From: Bacteriovoracaceae bacterium
GTDB taxonomy: Bacteria; Bdellovibrionota; Bacteriovoracia; Bacteriovoracales; Bacteriovoracaceae
Direction of reading: 5' to 3'
Assembly: GCA_016784965.1 (NCBI GenBank)
Contig: JADHTQ010000010.1
Span: 1-64,000 of the forward strand
DNA length: 64,000 nucleotides
The translations under genes and the position numbers were made by a program. A model generated the notes under the pieces. That model searched no databases, was not told where the DNA came from, and saw nothing but the letters and a program-made list of their open reading frames with translations. Below are positions 17,811 through 25,228 of this stretch, one piece after another; within the stretch, counting starts at the first letter, position 1; every line of letters starts with the position of its first letter.

Positions 17811-18068
17811 CTATGAGATGATATTGAGAAGTCTTGATACATCAGATTTTTTGGCCAGAGGAAATCTTTCACCCTCTGAAGGATTATCCACAATTTTCCA
17901 ATCTCTTTGTTTTTCCTTAGGCACAACTTTGTCAGTATTTTTTACGATTTGTTTATTGATCTTGGAAATTTCATCTGCTTTCTGGGCCACTTCGGCCCTT
18001 AAGTTTTTAATTTCACTCAAGATAGACTTATTGACTTTAGATATGGCCCCAACTGTATAGACTGACAC
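17811..18068 (-). CDS. small coiled-coil protein
   Basis: An 85-residue protein starting at GTG with an excellent Shine-Dalgarno (GGAGGT, 6 bases upstream), which is the main reason to accept this strand over the overlapping plus-strand frame. Residues 10-45 form heptad-like coiled coil (VNKSILSEIKNLRAEVAQK), and the tail is Lys/Asp-rich with RFPLAKKSDVSRLL. No membrane segment or known family. It lies 84 bases upstream of the DUF4143 ATPase on the same strand and could be in one transcript with it. Confidence 0.6.
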   Translation of the reverse strand: MSVYTVGAISKVNKSILSEIKNLRAEVAQKADEISKINKQIVKNTDKVVPKEKQRDWKIVDNPSEGERFPLAKKSDVSRLLNIIS

Positions 18069-18172
18069 GGTAGTACCTCCAGATACAAAAACTACACTAA
18101 TAAGCTTATCGGGCGAGAATTAAAATACTTGAGGCAAGGACTCGGGCTTAATGTAAGCTTGGAACTATTATC

Positions 18173-19942
18173 TTGAAAAAGAGTAAACCGCCATTATCAT
18201 ATAAAACTATGAAAAATCTAATCAACTCACTACCATTCATTTTCATTTTTTGGTTTTTACTATTTTTAAATACTGTGACCTATGGATCTGACACTCCAAT
18301 TTTTAGCTCTAAATCGGTGTTTCATCCGGTCGTATCTAAAAATGGAATGGTCTCTTCTCAGCAGAGCTTAGCGAGTCTTGAAGGGCTGAAAGTACTAAAA
18401 AATGGGGGAAATGCCATCGATGCTGCAGTTACTATGGCATTTACTTTAGCAGTAACTTTGCCCAGGGCCGGCAATCTCGGCGGTGGCGGTTTTATGCTCG
18501 TCTATTTGGCCAAAAAAGATGAAGTACTTGCCATCGATTATCGAGAGAAAGCACCACTTAAAGCTGATAAAGATATGTTTTTAAATGATGAAGGCGAGGT
18601 TGATAAGCAACTTTCGCGCTCTTCATTTTTGGCAGTAGGGGTTCCAGGAACCGTGGCAGGTATGGCACTTGCCTTAAAAAGATACGGGAGCATTTCATTA
18701 AAACGGGCCCTTGCACCGGCCATAAGCTATGCAAAACAAGGTTTTATTGTCGACAATGATTTAGCAGGCTCTCTAAAAAGTGCTTTCAAAGAGATGTCAA
18801 AAGATGAGGCTTCTTTTAAAGTTTTTTATAAACCTGATGGCAGCTTTTATAAAGCAGGAGATCGGTTATATCAGAGACAACTTGGCAGGACCTTGCAAGG
18901 TCTGGCAATAAACGGTGCACGTGAGTTTTATCAGGGATGGATAGCGAGGTTAATTGTAAAGAGTATGAAAAAAAATGGGGGAATTATTACTCTGGCCGAT
19001 TTAGAGCAGTATTCTCCTAAAATCAGAATGCCAATTCACGGAAACTACCGTGGTTTTGAGATCTATAGCATGTCTCCACCTAGCTCTGGTGGTATACACA
19101 TTATTCAGATGCTTAATATGTTAGAAAATTATCCCAAGGGATTTTGGGGGCACAACTCTGCCAAGACTATCCATTTGATGGCCGAGGTAATGAAACGTGC
19201 CTATGCTGATAGATCGAAATACTTAGGGGATGTGGATTTTGTACCAGTCCCAGTAAGTGGCCTTACTTCCAAAAAGTATGGCAAACAACTTTTGAAATTG
19301 ATTAACTTGAAAAAATCAACTCCCAGTCAAAAAATTTCTCCGGCCAATCCTCTTCCCTATGAGAGCAATGAAACCACTCATTTTTCAGTTGTTGATAAGT
19401 TTGGCAACGCAGTTTCTAACACCTATACTCTCAACTTTTCATATGGGGCCAAAAAAATGGTTCCTGGAACTGGCATTTTACTAAATAATCAAATGGATGA
19501 CTTTTCTGCAAAGCCTGGAGTGGCCAACGCTTACGGATTGATTGGTGGTAAGCTCAATGCGATTGAAGCCAAAAAGCGGATGTTAAGTTCCATGTCGCCT
19601 ACCATCGTGATTAAAGATAAAAAGGCCTTTTTAGTTACGGGAAGTCCTGGTGGAAGCAGAATTATTACGACTACCCTTCAGCTGTTATTAAATGTCATTG
19701 ATCATGATATGAATATTGCAGAAGCAACAAATGCTTTTAGGATTCATCACCAATGGTTTCCAGATGAGCTTAGGGTTGAGAAGGGACTTGGAGTTGATAC
19801 CATAGAAATCTTAAAAACTTTCGGTCATAAAGTGGAAGTTAAAAATGCTATGGGTAGCACTCAAAGTATTATGTATAAGGATGGCTTTTTATATGGCTCT
19901 TCAGATCCAAGACGTGCAGGTGCACAAACTATAGGCCATTAA
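18173..19942 (+). CDS. ggt: gamma-glutamyltransferase
   Basis: The 589 residues (from a TTG start) align throughout with Ggt. The autoprocessing nucleophile is Thr401 in NETTHFSVVD. GSPGGSRIITT and LNNQMDDFSAKPG are the glutamate-binding stretches, and AGNLGGGGFM lies in the large subunit. An N-terminal hydrophobic segment (LPFIFIFWFLLFLN) should send it to the periplasm. There it cleaves glutathione and transfers gamma-glutamyl groups after self-cleavage into two subunits. An ATG at 18209 is an alternative start and would make a more typical signal peptide. Its 3' end overlaps the convergent KAS III-like gene by 4 bases. Confidence 0.95.
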   Translation: MKKSKPPLSYKTMKNLINSLPFIFIFWFLLFLNTVTYGSDTPIFSSKSVFHPVVSKNGMVSSQQSLASLEGLKVLKNGGNAIDAAVTMAFTLAVTLPRAGNLGGGGFMLVYLAKKDEVLAIDYREKAPLKADKDMFLNDEGEVDKQLSRSSFLAVGVPGTVAGMALALKRYGSISLKRALAPAISYAKQGFIVDNDLAGSLKSAFKEMSKDEASFKVFYKPDGSFYKAGDRLYQRQLGRTLQGLAINGAREFYQGWIARLIVKSMKKNGGIITLADLEQYSPKIRMPIHGNYRGFEIYSMSPPSSGGIHIIQMLNMLENYPKGFWGHNSAKTIHLMAEVMKRAYADRSKYLGDVDFVPVPVSGLTSKKYGKQLLKLINLKKSTPSQKISPANPLPYESNETTHFSVVDKFGNAVSNTYTLNFSYGAKKMVPGTGILLNNQMDDFSAKPGVANAYGLIGGKLNAIEAKKRMLSSMSPTIVIKDKKAFLVTGSPGGSRIITTTLQLLLNVIDHDMNIAEATNAFRIHHQWFPDELRVEKGLGVDTIEILKTFGHKVEVKNAMGSTQSIMYKDGFLYGSSDPRRAGAQTIGH

Positions 19943-20964
19943 GAAATTTTTGTGAGACATATTCCGGCCCACGATAATCCTCCGCCCACTGCGTGTATAA
20001 CAAGGTTATCTCCAACTGCATACTTATGATCTGGGCGATTTATCCACTGCCAGTAATTGATAAAGACTGTCGGGCAGCCCATATTTCCATAATCTTTAAA
20101 GTTTAAAGCAATGGCTTCATCCGGGATATTTTGACTTTTGGCAAATAGTTTATTTTTGGTTCCATCCACCTGGTGAGCAATATAGTGGTTTATTTGGTCT
20201 CCTGAAACACCGGAGAGCTCCAGAAGTTCTTTAAGTGAGTTTTGCCAATAAAATGCCATTTTCTCCAAAGCATCACTTTTATCATCAAATGAAAAAACAT
20301 AGTCATCTGGATTATAATTGTTAATATCCACAGGATAGGTTCCTTTGACCAAGATGCTTCTGAAGTATTTGGGATCTGTTCCGTGGACAATTCCTCTTAC
20401 CTGCCAGTCATTAGAGGCCCGAAGGATCATGGCACATGCTCCATCACCAGTTGCAGCTGACATTTGCAGGGCATGTGGATTTGCAAACTTGGTCAGTGTT
20501 TCAGTACATACTAAAACCCCAGTTTTTGCCCCGAGATTAAACCAGTCTAGGGCCTGCATAAGACCCAAAACCCCTGTTGAACATCCAGACTTTATATCCC
20601 AACAGCTGGCATTTTTAAAACCTAAGTCCCCTGATAAAAGTGCACTAGTGCACACCGATGGCATGGGATTTGAGATTCCTGCTAAAATGACAAATTCTGC
20701 TTCTTCTAAAATAGAGGGGTTTTCTTTGATTAATTTCTCCAGGGCCTCCTGGGCCAAATGTGTAGAATGTACGTTTGGTGGGCTATGGTAGCGCCTGTGT
20801 ATTCCCATTTTTTTGGCAATAAATTGAATCAGCCTCTCATCACTTTTGCCGTCTCTGGCCATCTTTAAGATATCTTCATTGTAAACAGGGTTAAGTTTGT
20901 CAAAATCACAGGTGGTGATTTTGTCTATTGTGATACCTGTTTTATATTGTTTTCCCTTAATCAT
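19939..20964 (-). CDS. KAS III-like (FabH-type) ketoacyl synthase
   Basis: I start at the ATG at 20964 (GAGG upstream), giving 341 residues; the upstream extension to 21102 would run into the rex promoter region. The thiolase-fold triad is intact: Cys128 in DIKSGCSTG, His264 in YIAHQVDG, Asn294 in YGNMGCPT. FabH enzymes condense acyl-CoA with malonyl-ACP; relatives make branched chains, olefins or secondary metabolites. The sequence is clearly divergent from housekeeping FabH (for example HQVDGTKN in place of HQAN), and no acyl carrier protein or fab genes lie nearby, so the substrate is open. Confidence 0.85.
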   Translation of the reverse strand: MIKGKQYKTGITIDKITTCDFDKLNPVYNEDILKMARDGKSDERLIQFIAKKMGIHRRYHSPPNVHSTHLAQEALEKLIKENPSILEEAEFVILAGISNPMPSVCTSALLSGDLGFKNASCWDIKSGCSTGVLGLMQALDWFNLGAKTGVLVCTETLTKFANPHALQMSAATGDGACAMILRASNDWQVRGIVHGTDPKYFRSILVKGTYPVDINNYNPDDYVFSFDDKSDALEKMAFYWQNSLKELLELSGVSGDQINHYIAHQVDGTKNKLFAKSQNIPDEAIALNFKDYGNMGCPTVFINYWQWINRPDHKYAVGDNLVIHAVGGGLSWAGICLTKIS

Positions 20965-21079
20965 GGCAGACCTCACTTTATAAGTAATACTAATTACGTA
21001 CATTGTAGCAATATAAAGTATATCATTAAATGAAATATTGCATTGTGAATTAGAATACACTGTGATATAAATTTGCGCT

Positions 21080-21700
21080 ATGAGTACAAAAATACCACCC
21101 AAAGTTGTAGAGAGATTACTTTTATATCGCCAGATATTAAGAAGAATACAAAATACTGGCGGTGAGTTTATATTTTCTCATGAATTAGCATCAATTGCTC
21201 GGGCTTCATCTGCCCAAGTTCGCAGAGATCTTATGATGCTAAAGCACTCAGGAACTCCCCAACGCGGCTATAATATTCGGATGATCTTGGATGAGATTGG
21301 TTCTATCGTAGACACCAAAGATGGTCAGAATGTAGCTTTGGTTGGTGTTGGTAACCTTGGACGTGCCATTATTTCTTATTTTTCCACTAGAAAGCCAAAA
21401 TTAAAAGTGATTGCCGCCTTTGATGTAGATGAACAATTGATTGGAACCGAAATTTATGGTTGCCCCTGCCATCACATCACCGATCTTGGTGATATCGCCA
21501 AAGAAGAAAATATCAGAGTTGGGATTATTGCTGTACCAGGTAAGATTGCCCAAGACGTTGCTGATATTCTAGTTGAAGCTGGTGTTAATGGGGTAGTTAA
21601 TTTTGCTCCACAAAGGATTCATGTACCTTCAGATGTCTTTTTGGAAAACGTAGATATTACGATAGCTATTGAAAAAGCTGCCTATTTTGCCATAAAGTAA
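21080..21700 (+). CDS. rex: redox-sensing transcriptional repressor Rex
   Basis: The 206 residues have the Rex order. The N-terminal winged helix carries PPKVVERLLLYRQIL, then SSAQVRRDLMML as recognition helix. A Rossmann fold follows with GVGNLGRAI (the NAD(H) site), FDVDEQLIG, VPGKIAQDVAD and GVVNFAP. It senses the NADH/NAD+ ratio and represses fermentation or respiratory genes in the cytosol. It is divergent from the KAS III-like gene. The shared 115-base intergenic contains TTGTGAATT at 21043, half of the Rex operator consensus, so autoregulation or control of the neighbour is possible. Confidence 0.96.
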   Translation: MSTKIPPKVVERLLLYRQILRRIQNTGGEFIFSHELASIARASSAQVRRDLMMLKHSGTPQRGYNIRMILDEIGSIVDTKDGQNVALVGVGNLGRAIISYFSTRKPKLKVIAAFDVDEQLIGTEIYGCPCHHITDLGDIAKEENIRVGIIAVPGKIAQDVADILVEAGVNGVVNFAPQRIHVPSDVFLENVDITIAIEKAAYFAIK

Positions 21701-21707
21701 CCAATTT

Positions 21708-22223
21708 TTAAGTATCTTCACCCATGACAATAAACTTGTACTGTTGAAAACCCGCGGCGGCGCAGGTATACATCAGTTTTTTGATATAGCTATATTTGAG
21801 AGATTTATCTATAACAAAATTAATTCTTCCGGTGAACTTTTGTGCCTCTGGAGAAGACTTTTGAACCTGCTTGATGACCTCTTTTCTTTTAACTAATTCG
21901 TTGTATAGAGAAATTATCCTTCTTCTGCCATGATCATAAACTTTTGGAGGTAAGTTTTTAGTATCTAGGATTACTTTATCTTCAACCCAAATCTTTGAAG
22001 GTGACACCTGAACGATGATACCCGAAGTATTGATCGATGATGAAGCCGAAATGGGAAGGGTAACCCCTTGAGGTATATTGATAAAAATCCCAGATGAGTT
22101 ATAACTTTTTAGAAGAAAAACTAACATTATTACCAAAATGTCTAGCAGGGAGGTGATATCAAGCTCCATTGCCCCCTTGTTTCTTCTTCGACCTCGGTGT
22201 CTAATTGAACGTTGTAAACGCAT
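21708..22223 (-). CDS. ExbD/TolR-family protein 2
   Basis: A 171-residue ExbD/TolR-type subunit with a basic N-terminus, one transmembrane helix (ITSLLDILVIMLVFLLKSY) and a periplasmic domain. Asp28 is the proton-carrying residue of the helix. It is third in the exbB-exbD-exbD order on the minus strand and starts 8 bases after the first exbD. A TolQ-like protein with two TolR-like partners is the arrangement of the Agl gliding motors of Myxococcus (AglR/Q/S), also found in Bdellovibrio. Energising Tol-Pal or TonB is the alternative. Confidence 0.85.
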   Translation of the reverse strand: MRLQRSIRHRGRRRNKGAMELDITSLLDILVIMLVFLLKSYNSSGIFINIPQGVTLPISASSSINTSGIIVQVSPSKIWVEDKVILDTKNLPPKVYDHGRRRIISLYNELVKRKEVIKQVQKSSPEAQKFTGRINFVIDKSLKYSYIKKLMYTCAAAGFQQYKFIVMGEDT

Positions 22224-22231
22224 AATTTTTC

Positions 22232-22762
22232 CTAACTTCCAATGTTTCCAAAGACAATCTTGCTAAAAAGGTCTTTTATTCGAACATCGAGACCATCTTT
22301 GTCTTTTTGATAAATCGCTTCGTCAGTATTACTTAGAGTGCGAACGCTATCCATAACCTTTACTAGCTCTTCATATTTAATATCTACGATGGGTTCAACA
22401 ATAATACTTTTTTCTCTGACGTGTCTTTTTTTAAGTTTAATAAGGTAGTCGTGCAGAGACAAAAGGTCATATTGTCCATTTATCATGCGACCAAACCGCT
22501 TAACATAGGTGCTTGGAACTCCAGTGTAGACTTTTATATCGTTGGCAGTTAGCTTTAGCGTCAATGCCAGTGGTGGTTTTTTGCTCTTAGGTGGTGGCTG
22601 ATTTGAAACGATAGGTATATCACTTGAGATTTCAAATATTTTAGTAAAGTTTGCTGACATCAAAAGAAAGAAAATGAAAATAAATACAGCATCTAAAATG
22701 GGTATCAGATTGGGGGCCGATATTTTATGTTTCTTTTTCTTTCTGCTTGGTACCCGGTACAT
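22232..22762 (-). CDS. ExbD/TolR-family protein 1
   Basis: The 176-residue protein has a Lys-rich start (VPSRKKKKHK), then APNLIPILDAVFIFIFFLL, in which Asp24 is the expected proton-translocating residue, and a periplasmic region. It is the middle gene of the exbB-exbD-exbD cassette, 3 bases after exbB and 8 bases before the second ExbD gene. The periplasmic parts of the two ExbD proteins differ, suggesting a heteromeric stator. Confidence 0.85.
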   Translation of the reverse strand: MYRVPSRKKKKHKISAPNLIPILDAVFIFIFFLLMSANFTKIFEISSDIPIVSNQPPPKSKKPPLALTLKLTANDIKVYTGVPSTYVKRFGRMINGQYDLLSLHDYLIKLKKRHVREKSIIVEPIVDIKYEELVKVMDSVRTLSNTDEAIYQKDKDGLDVRIKDLFSKIVFGNIGS

Positions 22763-22765
22763 GTT

Positions 22766-23425
22766 CTAACCATCCTTGTTTTTTCTAGTACCAATTAAAT
22801 CCATTAATTTGACTGAAAACTCATCTATCTCGTTGACGATCTTTTCTGCCTTGCCGGATAAGTAGGTGTGTAGCACCATAATGGTAATTGCTGATAGTAG
22901 ACCCAAATAGGTTGTATTCATCGCTTTTGAAATCCCTAAGCTTAGAAGTTGTGCTTTTTGGGCAGGATCGGCCGATGAAACTGCTGCAAATGATTGGATC
23001 AGCCCTTGAATTGTTCCAAGCAGTCCAAACAAAGTGGATATGGTGGCAAATAACTGTAAATAATTAAGCCTTGCCTCTAGTTTTGGTATTACTTCAAGTG
23101 CAGTAGCATCAATAGCATTTTGTATTTGATCGGGAGATGAAGTGGAGCGTTTTAGACCACTTTTTAGAACTCTTGGCAGTGAGGCCAAAGTACCCGAGCA
23201 AGTTCTAATTGCACCCTGAATGTCATTTGATAGGATGTACCGCTGCAGTTCATTCATAAATGATGGGCCATCAATATCAAAGCGAAAAGATAATTTAATG
23301 AAACGCTCTAGCGAAATAGCAACTCCGAGGGCCCAGATTAAAAGTATAATCCACATAAATACTCCACCTTCTTGTAAAAAGGCAGCGAGTGAATTGACGA
23401 CTGAGACTACTTGTGTTCCTTCCAT
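22766..23425 (-). CDS. MotA/TolQ/ExbB proton-channel protein
   Basis: A 219-residue inner-membrane protein with three hydrophobic segments (FMWIILLIWALGVAIS, LFATISTLFGLLGTIQGLI, MNTTYLGLLSAITIMVLH). It has the ExbB/TolQ signature region GTIQGLIQSFAAVS and a large cytoplasmic loop. It forms the proton channel with the two ExbD-like proteins encoded directly downstream, converting proton-motive force into mechanical work. Motor of gliding is the favoured role from the gene set; TonB energisation is possible, though no tonB is adjacent. Confidence 0.9.
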   Translation of the reverse strand: MEGTQVVSVVNSLAAFLQEGGVFMWIILLIWALGVAISLERFIKLSFRFDIDGPSFMNELQRYILSNDIQGAIRTCSGTLASLPRVLKSGLKRSTSSPDQIQNAIDATALEVIPKLEARLNYLQLFATISTLFGLLGTIQGLIQSFAAVSSADPAQKAQLLSLGISKAMNTTYLGLLSAITIMVLHTYLSGKAEKIVNEIDEFSVKLMDLIGTRKNKDG

Positions 23426-23526
23426 GGATTAATTCCTTGTTAGATAAATAAACTATAAACCTATAATAATAATTGTAGTGGAAAATGGGTATAAGATATG
23501 ATTTTTATTACATAGGAACTTCTTTC

Positions 23527-24102
23527 CTACCCCTGAAATAGATTTTTCTCAATGCACTCAATAATAATGTGGATTAGTTTAATATGAACTTCTTGTATTC
23601 GGTCTGAAGTGGGCCATGGAACGATTAGAGGATAATCAACTAGATTTTTTAATTTTCCACCATCGTTGCCAAGAAGCCCTACAACTTTCATCTGTTTTGT
23701 TTTGGCTGCCTTTGCTGCAGCAATTACATTGGGTGAATTTCCGCTGGTCGAGATCAAAAGCAGCGCATCCCCTGTTTTTGCAACTCCTTCGATGTAACGA
23801 GAAAAAATGTACTCGTACCCGTAATCATTTGCAGTACAGCTGATATGACATGGATCACTGATACTAATTGCAGACAAAGGGCGACGATCTTGCTTGAATC
23901 TGCCAGTTAGCTCCTCAGCAAAATGCATGGCATCCGCCATTGAACCACCATTGCCGCAACTAAAAATGGAGCCATCTTGCTTTAAAACTTCTGTAAAACA
24001 AGAGACTACTTCGCCAATAACTTCAATATTGCTTTGGTTGCCCATGAAGTTATCCAATACATTCTTTGCGTCAGTAAATGATTTTAAAATGTGGTCAGTC
24101 AT
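23527..24102 (-). CDS. gmhA: phosphoheptose isomerase
   Basis: The 191 residues form one SIS domain with family motifs GSIFSCGNGGSMADAMHFAEE, GRFKQDRRPL, ISTSGNSPN and HIIIECIE. GmhA converts sedoheptulose 7-phosphate to D-glycero-D-manno-heptose 7-phosphate, the first step of the ADP-heptose route for lipopolysaccharide inner core, which marks the host as Gram-negative. It lies 25 bases after trxA on the same strand and so is probably co-transcribed with it. Confidence 0.94.
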   Translation of the reverse strand: MTDHILKSFTDAKNVLDNFMGNQSNIEVIGEVVSCFTEVLKQDGSIFSCGNGGSMADAMHFAEELTGRFKQDRRPLSAISISDPCHISCTANDYGYEYIFSRYIEGVAKTGDALLLISTSGNSPNVIAAAKAAKTKQMKVVGLLGNDGGKLKNLVDYPLIVPWPTSDRIQEVHIKLIHIIIECIEKNLFQG

Positions 24103-24127
24103 ATATCTATAAATTGTCAGGGGGAAC

Positions 24128-24451
24128 CTATAAAAGCCCTTCGAGCGTATTTACAATTTCCGCTTTTGGTTGTGCTCCAACTAAAGTTTTTGTAGCTTCG
24201 CCACCTTTGAAAAATATCATAGTTGGAATTCCACGGATGCCAAACTGTTGTGCTAAATCGTTATTTTCATCAACATTAACTTTCACTATGGAAACTTTGT
24301 CTCCCAACTCACCAGCTATTTCTTCTAGAATAGGGGTTAAGGAACGACAAGGACCACACCACTCAGCCCAGAAATCGACCAGCACAGGCTTATCAGATTT
24401 TTTCACTTCTGTATCAAAATTCGCTTTGGTAATCTCTGTCAATGTACCCAT
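24128..24451 (-). CDS. trxA: thioredoxin
   Basis: A 107-residue classical thioredoxin with the active site WCGPC (Cys32/Cys35), the buried Asp in VDFWAEWC, and the cis-proline loop GIRGIPTMIFF. There is no signal peptide, so it acts in the cytosol as a disulfide reductant with thioredoxin reductase. AAGGAGA precedes the ATG. It begins the minus-strand trxA-gmhA unit. The 236-base gap upstream, shared with the divergent RDD gene, likely holds its promoter; I could not fix -35/-10 boxes there. Confidence 0.96.
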   Translation of the reverse strand: MGTLTEITKANFDTEVKKSDKPVLVDFWAEWCGPCRSLTPILEEIAGELGDKVSIVKVNVDENNDLAQQFGIRGIPTMIFFKGGEATKTLVGAQPKAEIVNTLEGLL

Positions 24452-24671
24452 TTTTTTCTCCTTACTTTGAGGGTATGTAAATCATATATGAAATGATCGC
24501 TAGATTATATTTTTTTAAGACAGCACTCGCAAGCGTTTTTATATAATTTCACATAATGGTGCCCAGCGTCTTCGGTGAAAAATATTCCACCTTACTCGAC
24601 TTATAACGTTGCTATAGAATTAATTCTATGTAATTATCCTGTGGACACTAACCATGAGCTTGTTGATGCTA

Positions 24672-24684
24672 GCGCCGGAGGCGC
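24672..24684 (+). promoter_or_regulatory. ribosome site inside a GC-only hairpin
   Basis: GCGCC and GGCGC pair perfectly around a GGA loop. The best Shine-Dalgarno (GGAGG, 24677-24681) lies in the loop and 3' arm, three bases before the ATG at 24688. In such AT-rich DNA a GC-only stem here could lower translation of the RDD gene. Confidence 0.35.
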
Positions 24685-24687
24685 GTA

Positions 24688-25212
24688 ATGAAGCATAGAA
24701 AATACTTTTTGAGATCGCCAATTCGCACAGCGAAAATAACGCGCTTGATTGCAAAGGCAGTCGATCTGTTGATTGTCGGTACTTTGGGAATATTGCTATA
24801 TCCGCTCGGAATTATTTTGGGCATATTATATATGGTAGTTTGTGACTCTCTTCAAAAAGGCCAGTCCATTGGAAAAAAGTTTGTTGGCATGGCAGTAATA
24901 TCTTTAGAAGATGGAACTCCTTGTTCAATTAAACAGTCTGCAATAAGAAACATGCCAATTATTATCCCACTTGCATTTGCTATCTTTCCCATATGGGGCT
25001 GGATTTTTGCTGCCTTAATAGGGGCACCACTGATTTTGATGGAAGTATATTTACTATTTTCTCTGGATTCTGGGTATCGCCTTGGTGACGTTATGGCAGA
25101 CACCTCAGTTATGGCCAATGACGGCAAAGGGAATGTGATTACCACCAAGCCATCAACTAGTTGGTTTACTCGAACTACACAAAATTTTTCCGCAAAAAAT
25201 GTGACAAAATAA
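24688..25212 (+). CDS. RDD-family membrane protein
   Basis: A 174-residue RDD-domain protein. The Arg-Asp-Asp features are seen as RLIAKAVDLLIVG and the later KGQSIGKKFVGMAVI, followed by SAIRNMPIIIP. Three hydrophobic segments follow the usual RDD order. Some relatives are Na+/H+ antiporters or toxin-related transport proteins; most are of unknown function. It is 16 bases upstream of polA and probably in one transcript with it. Confidence 0.85.
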   Translation: MKHRKYFLRSPIRTAKITRLIAKAVDLLIVGTLGILLYPLGIILGILYMVVCDSLQKGQSIGKKFVGMAVISLEDGTPCSIKQSAIRNMPIIIPLAFAIFPIWGWIFAALIGAPLILMEVYLLFSLDSGYRLGDVMADTSVMANDGKGNVITTKPSTSWFTRTTQNFSAKNVTK

Positions 25213-25228
25213 TTTATATTGGAGGTGC

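Noticed and set aside
17800-18060. Plus-strand frame of 86 residues over the small coiled-coil gene
   Set aside because: It has no Shine-Dalgarno, while the minus-strand gene has GGAGGT correctly spaced and a plausible coiled coil.
20345-20791. 148-residue plus-strand frame inside the KAS III-like gene
   Set aside because: It overlaps a gene with an intact catalytic triad, and has no domain or ribosome site.
20965-21102. N-terminal extension of the KAS III-like gene to 21102
   Set aside because: The extension would overlap the rex start and its promoter region; the ATG at 20964 has its own GAGG site.
24452-24687. Possible tRNA or riboswitch between trxA and the RDD gene
   Set aside because: No cloverleaf or known aptamer motif is visible; only the small GC hairpin at the ribosome site stands out.
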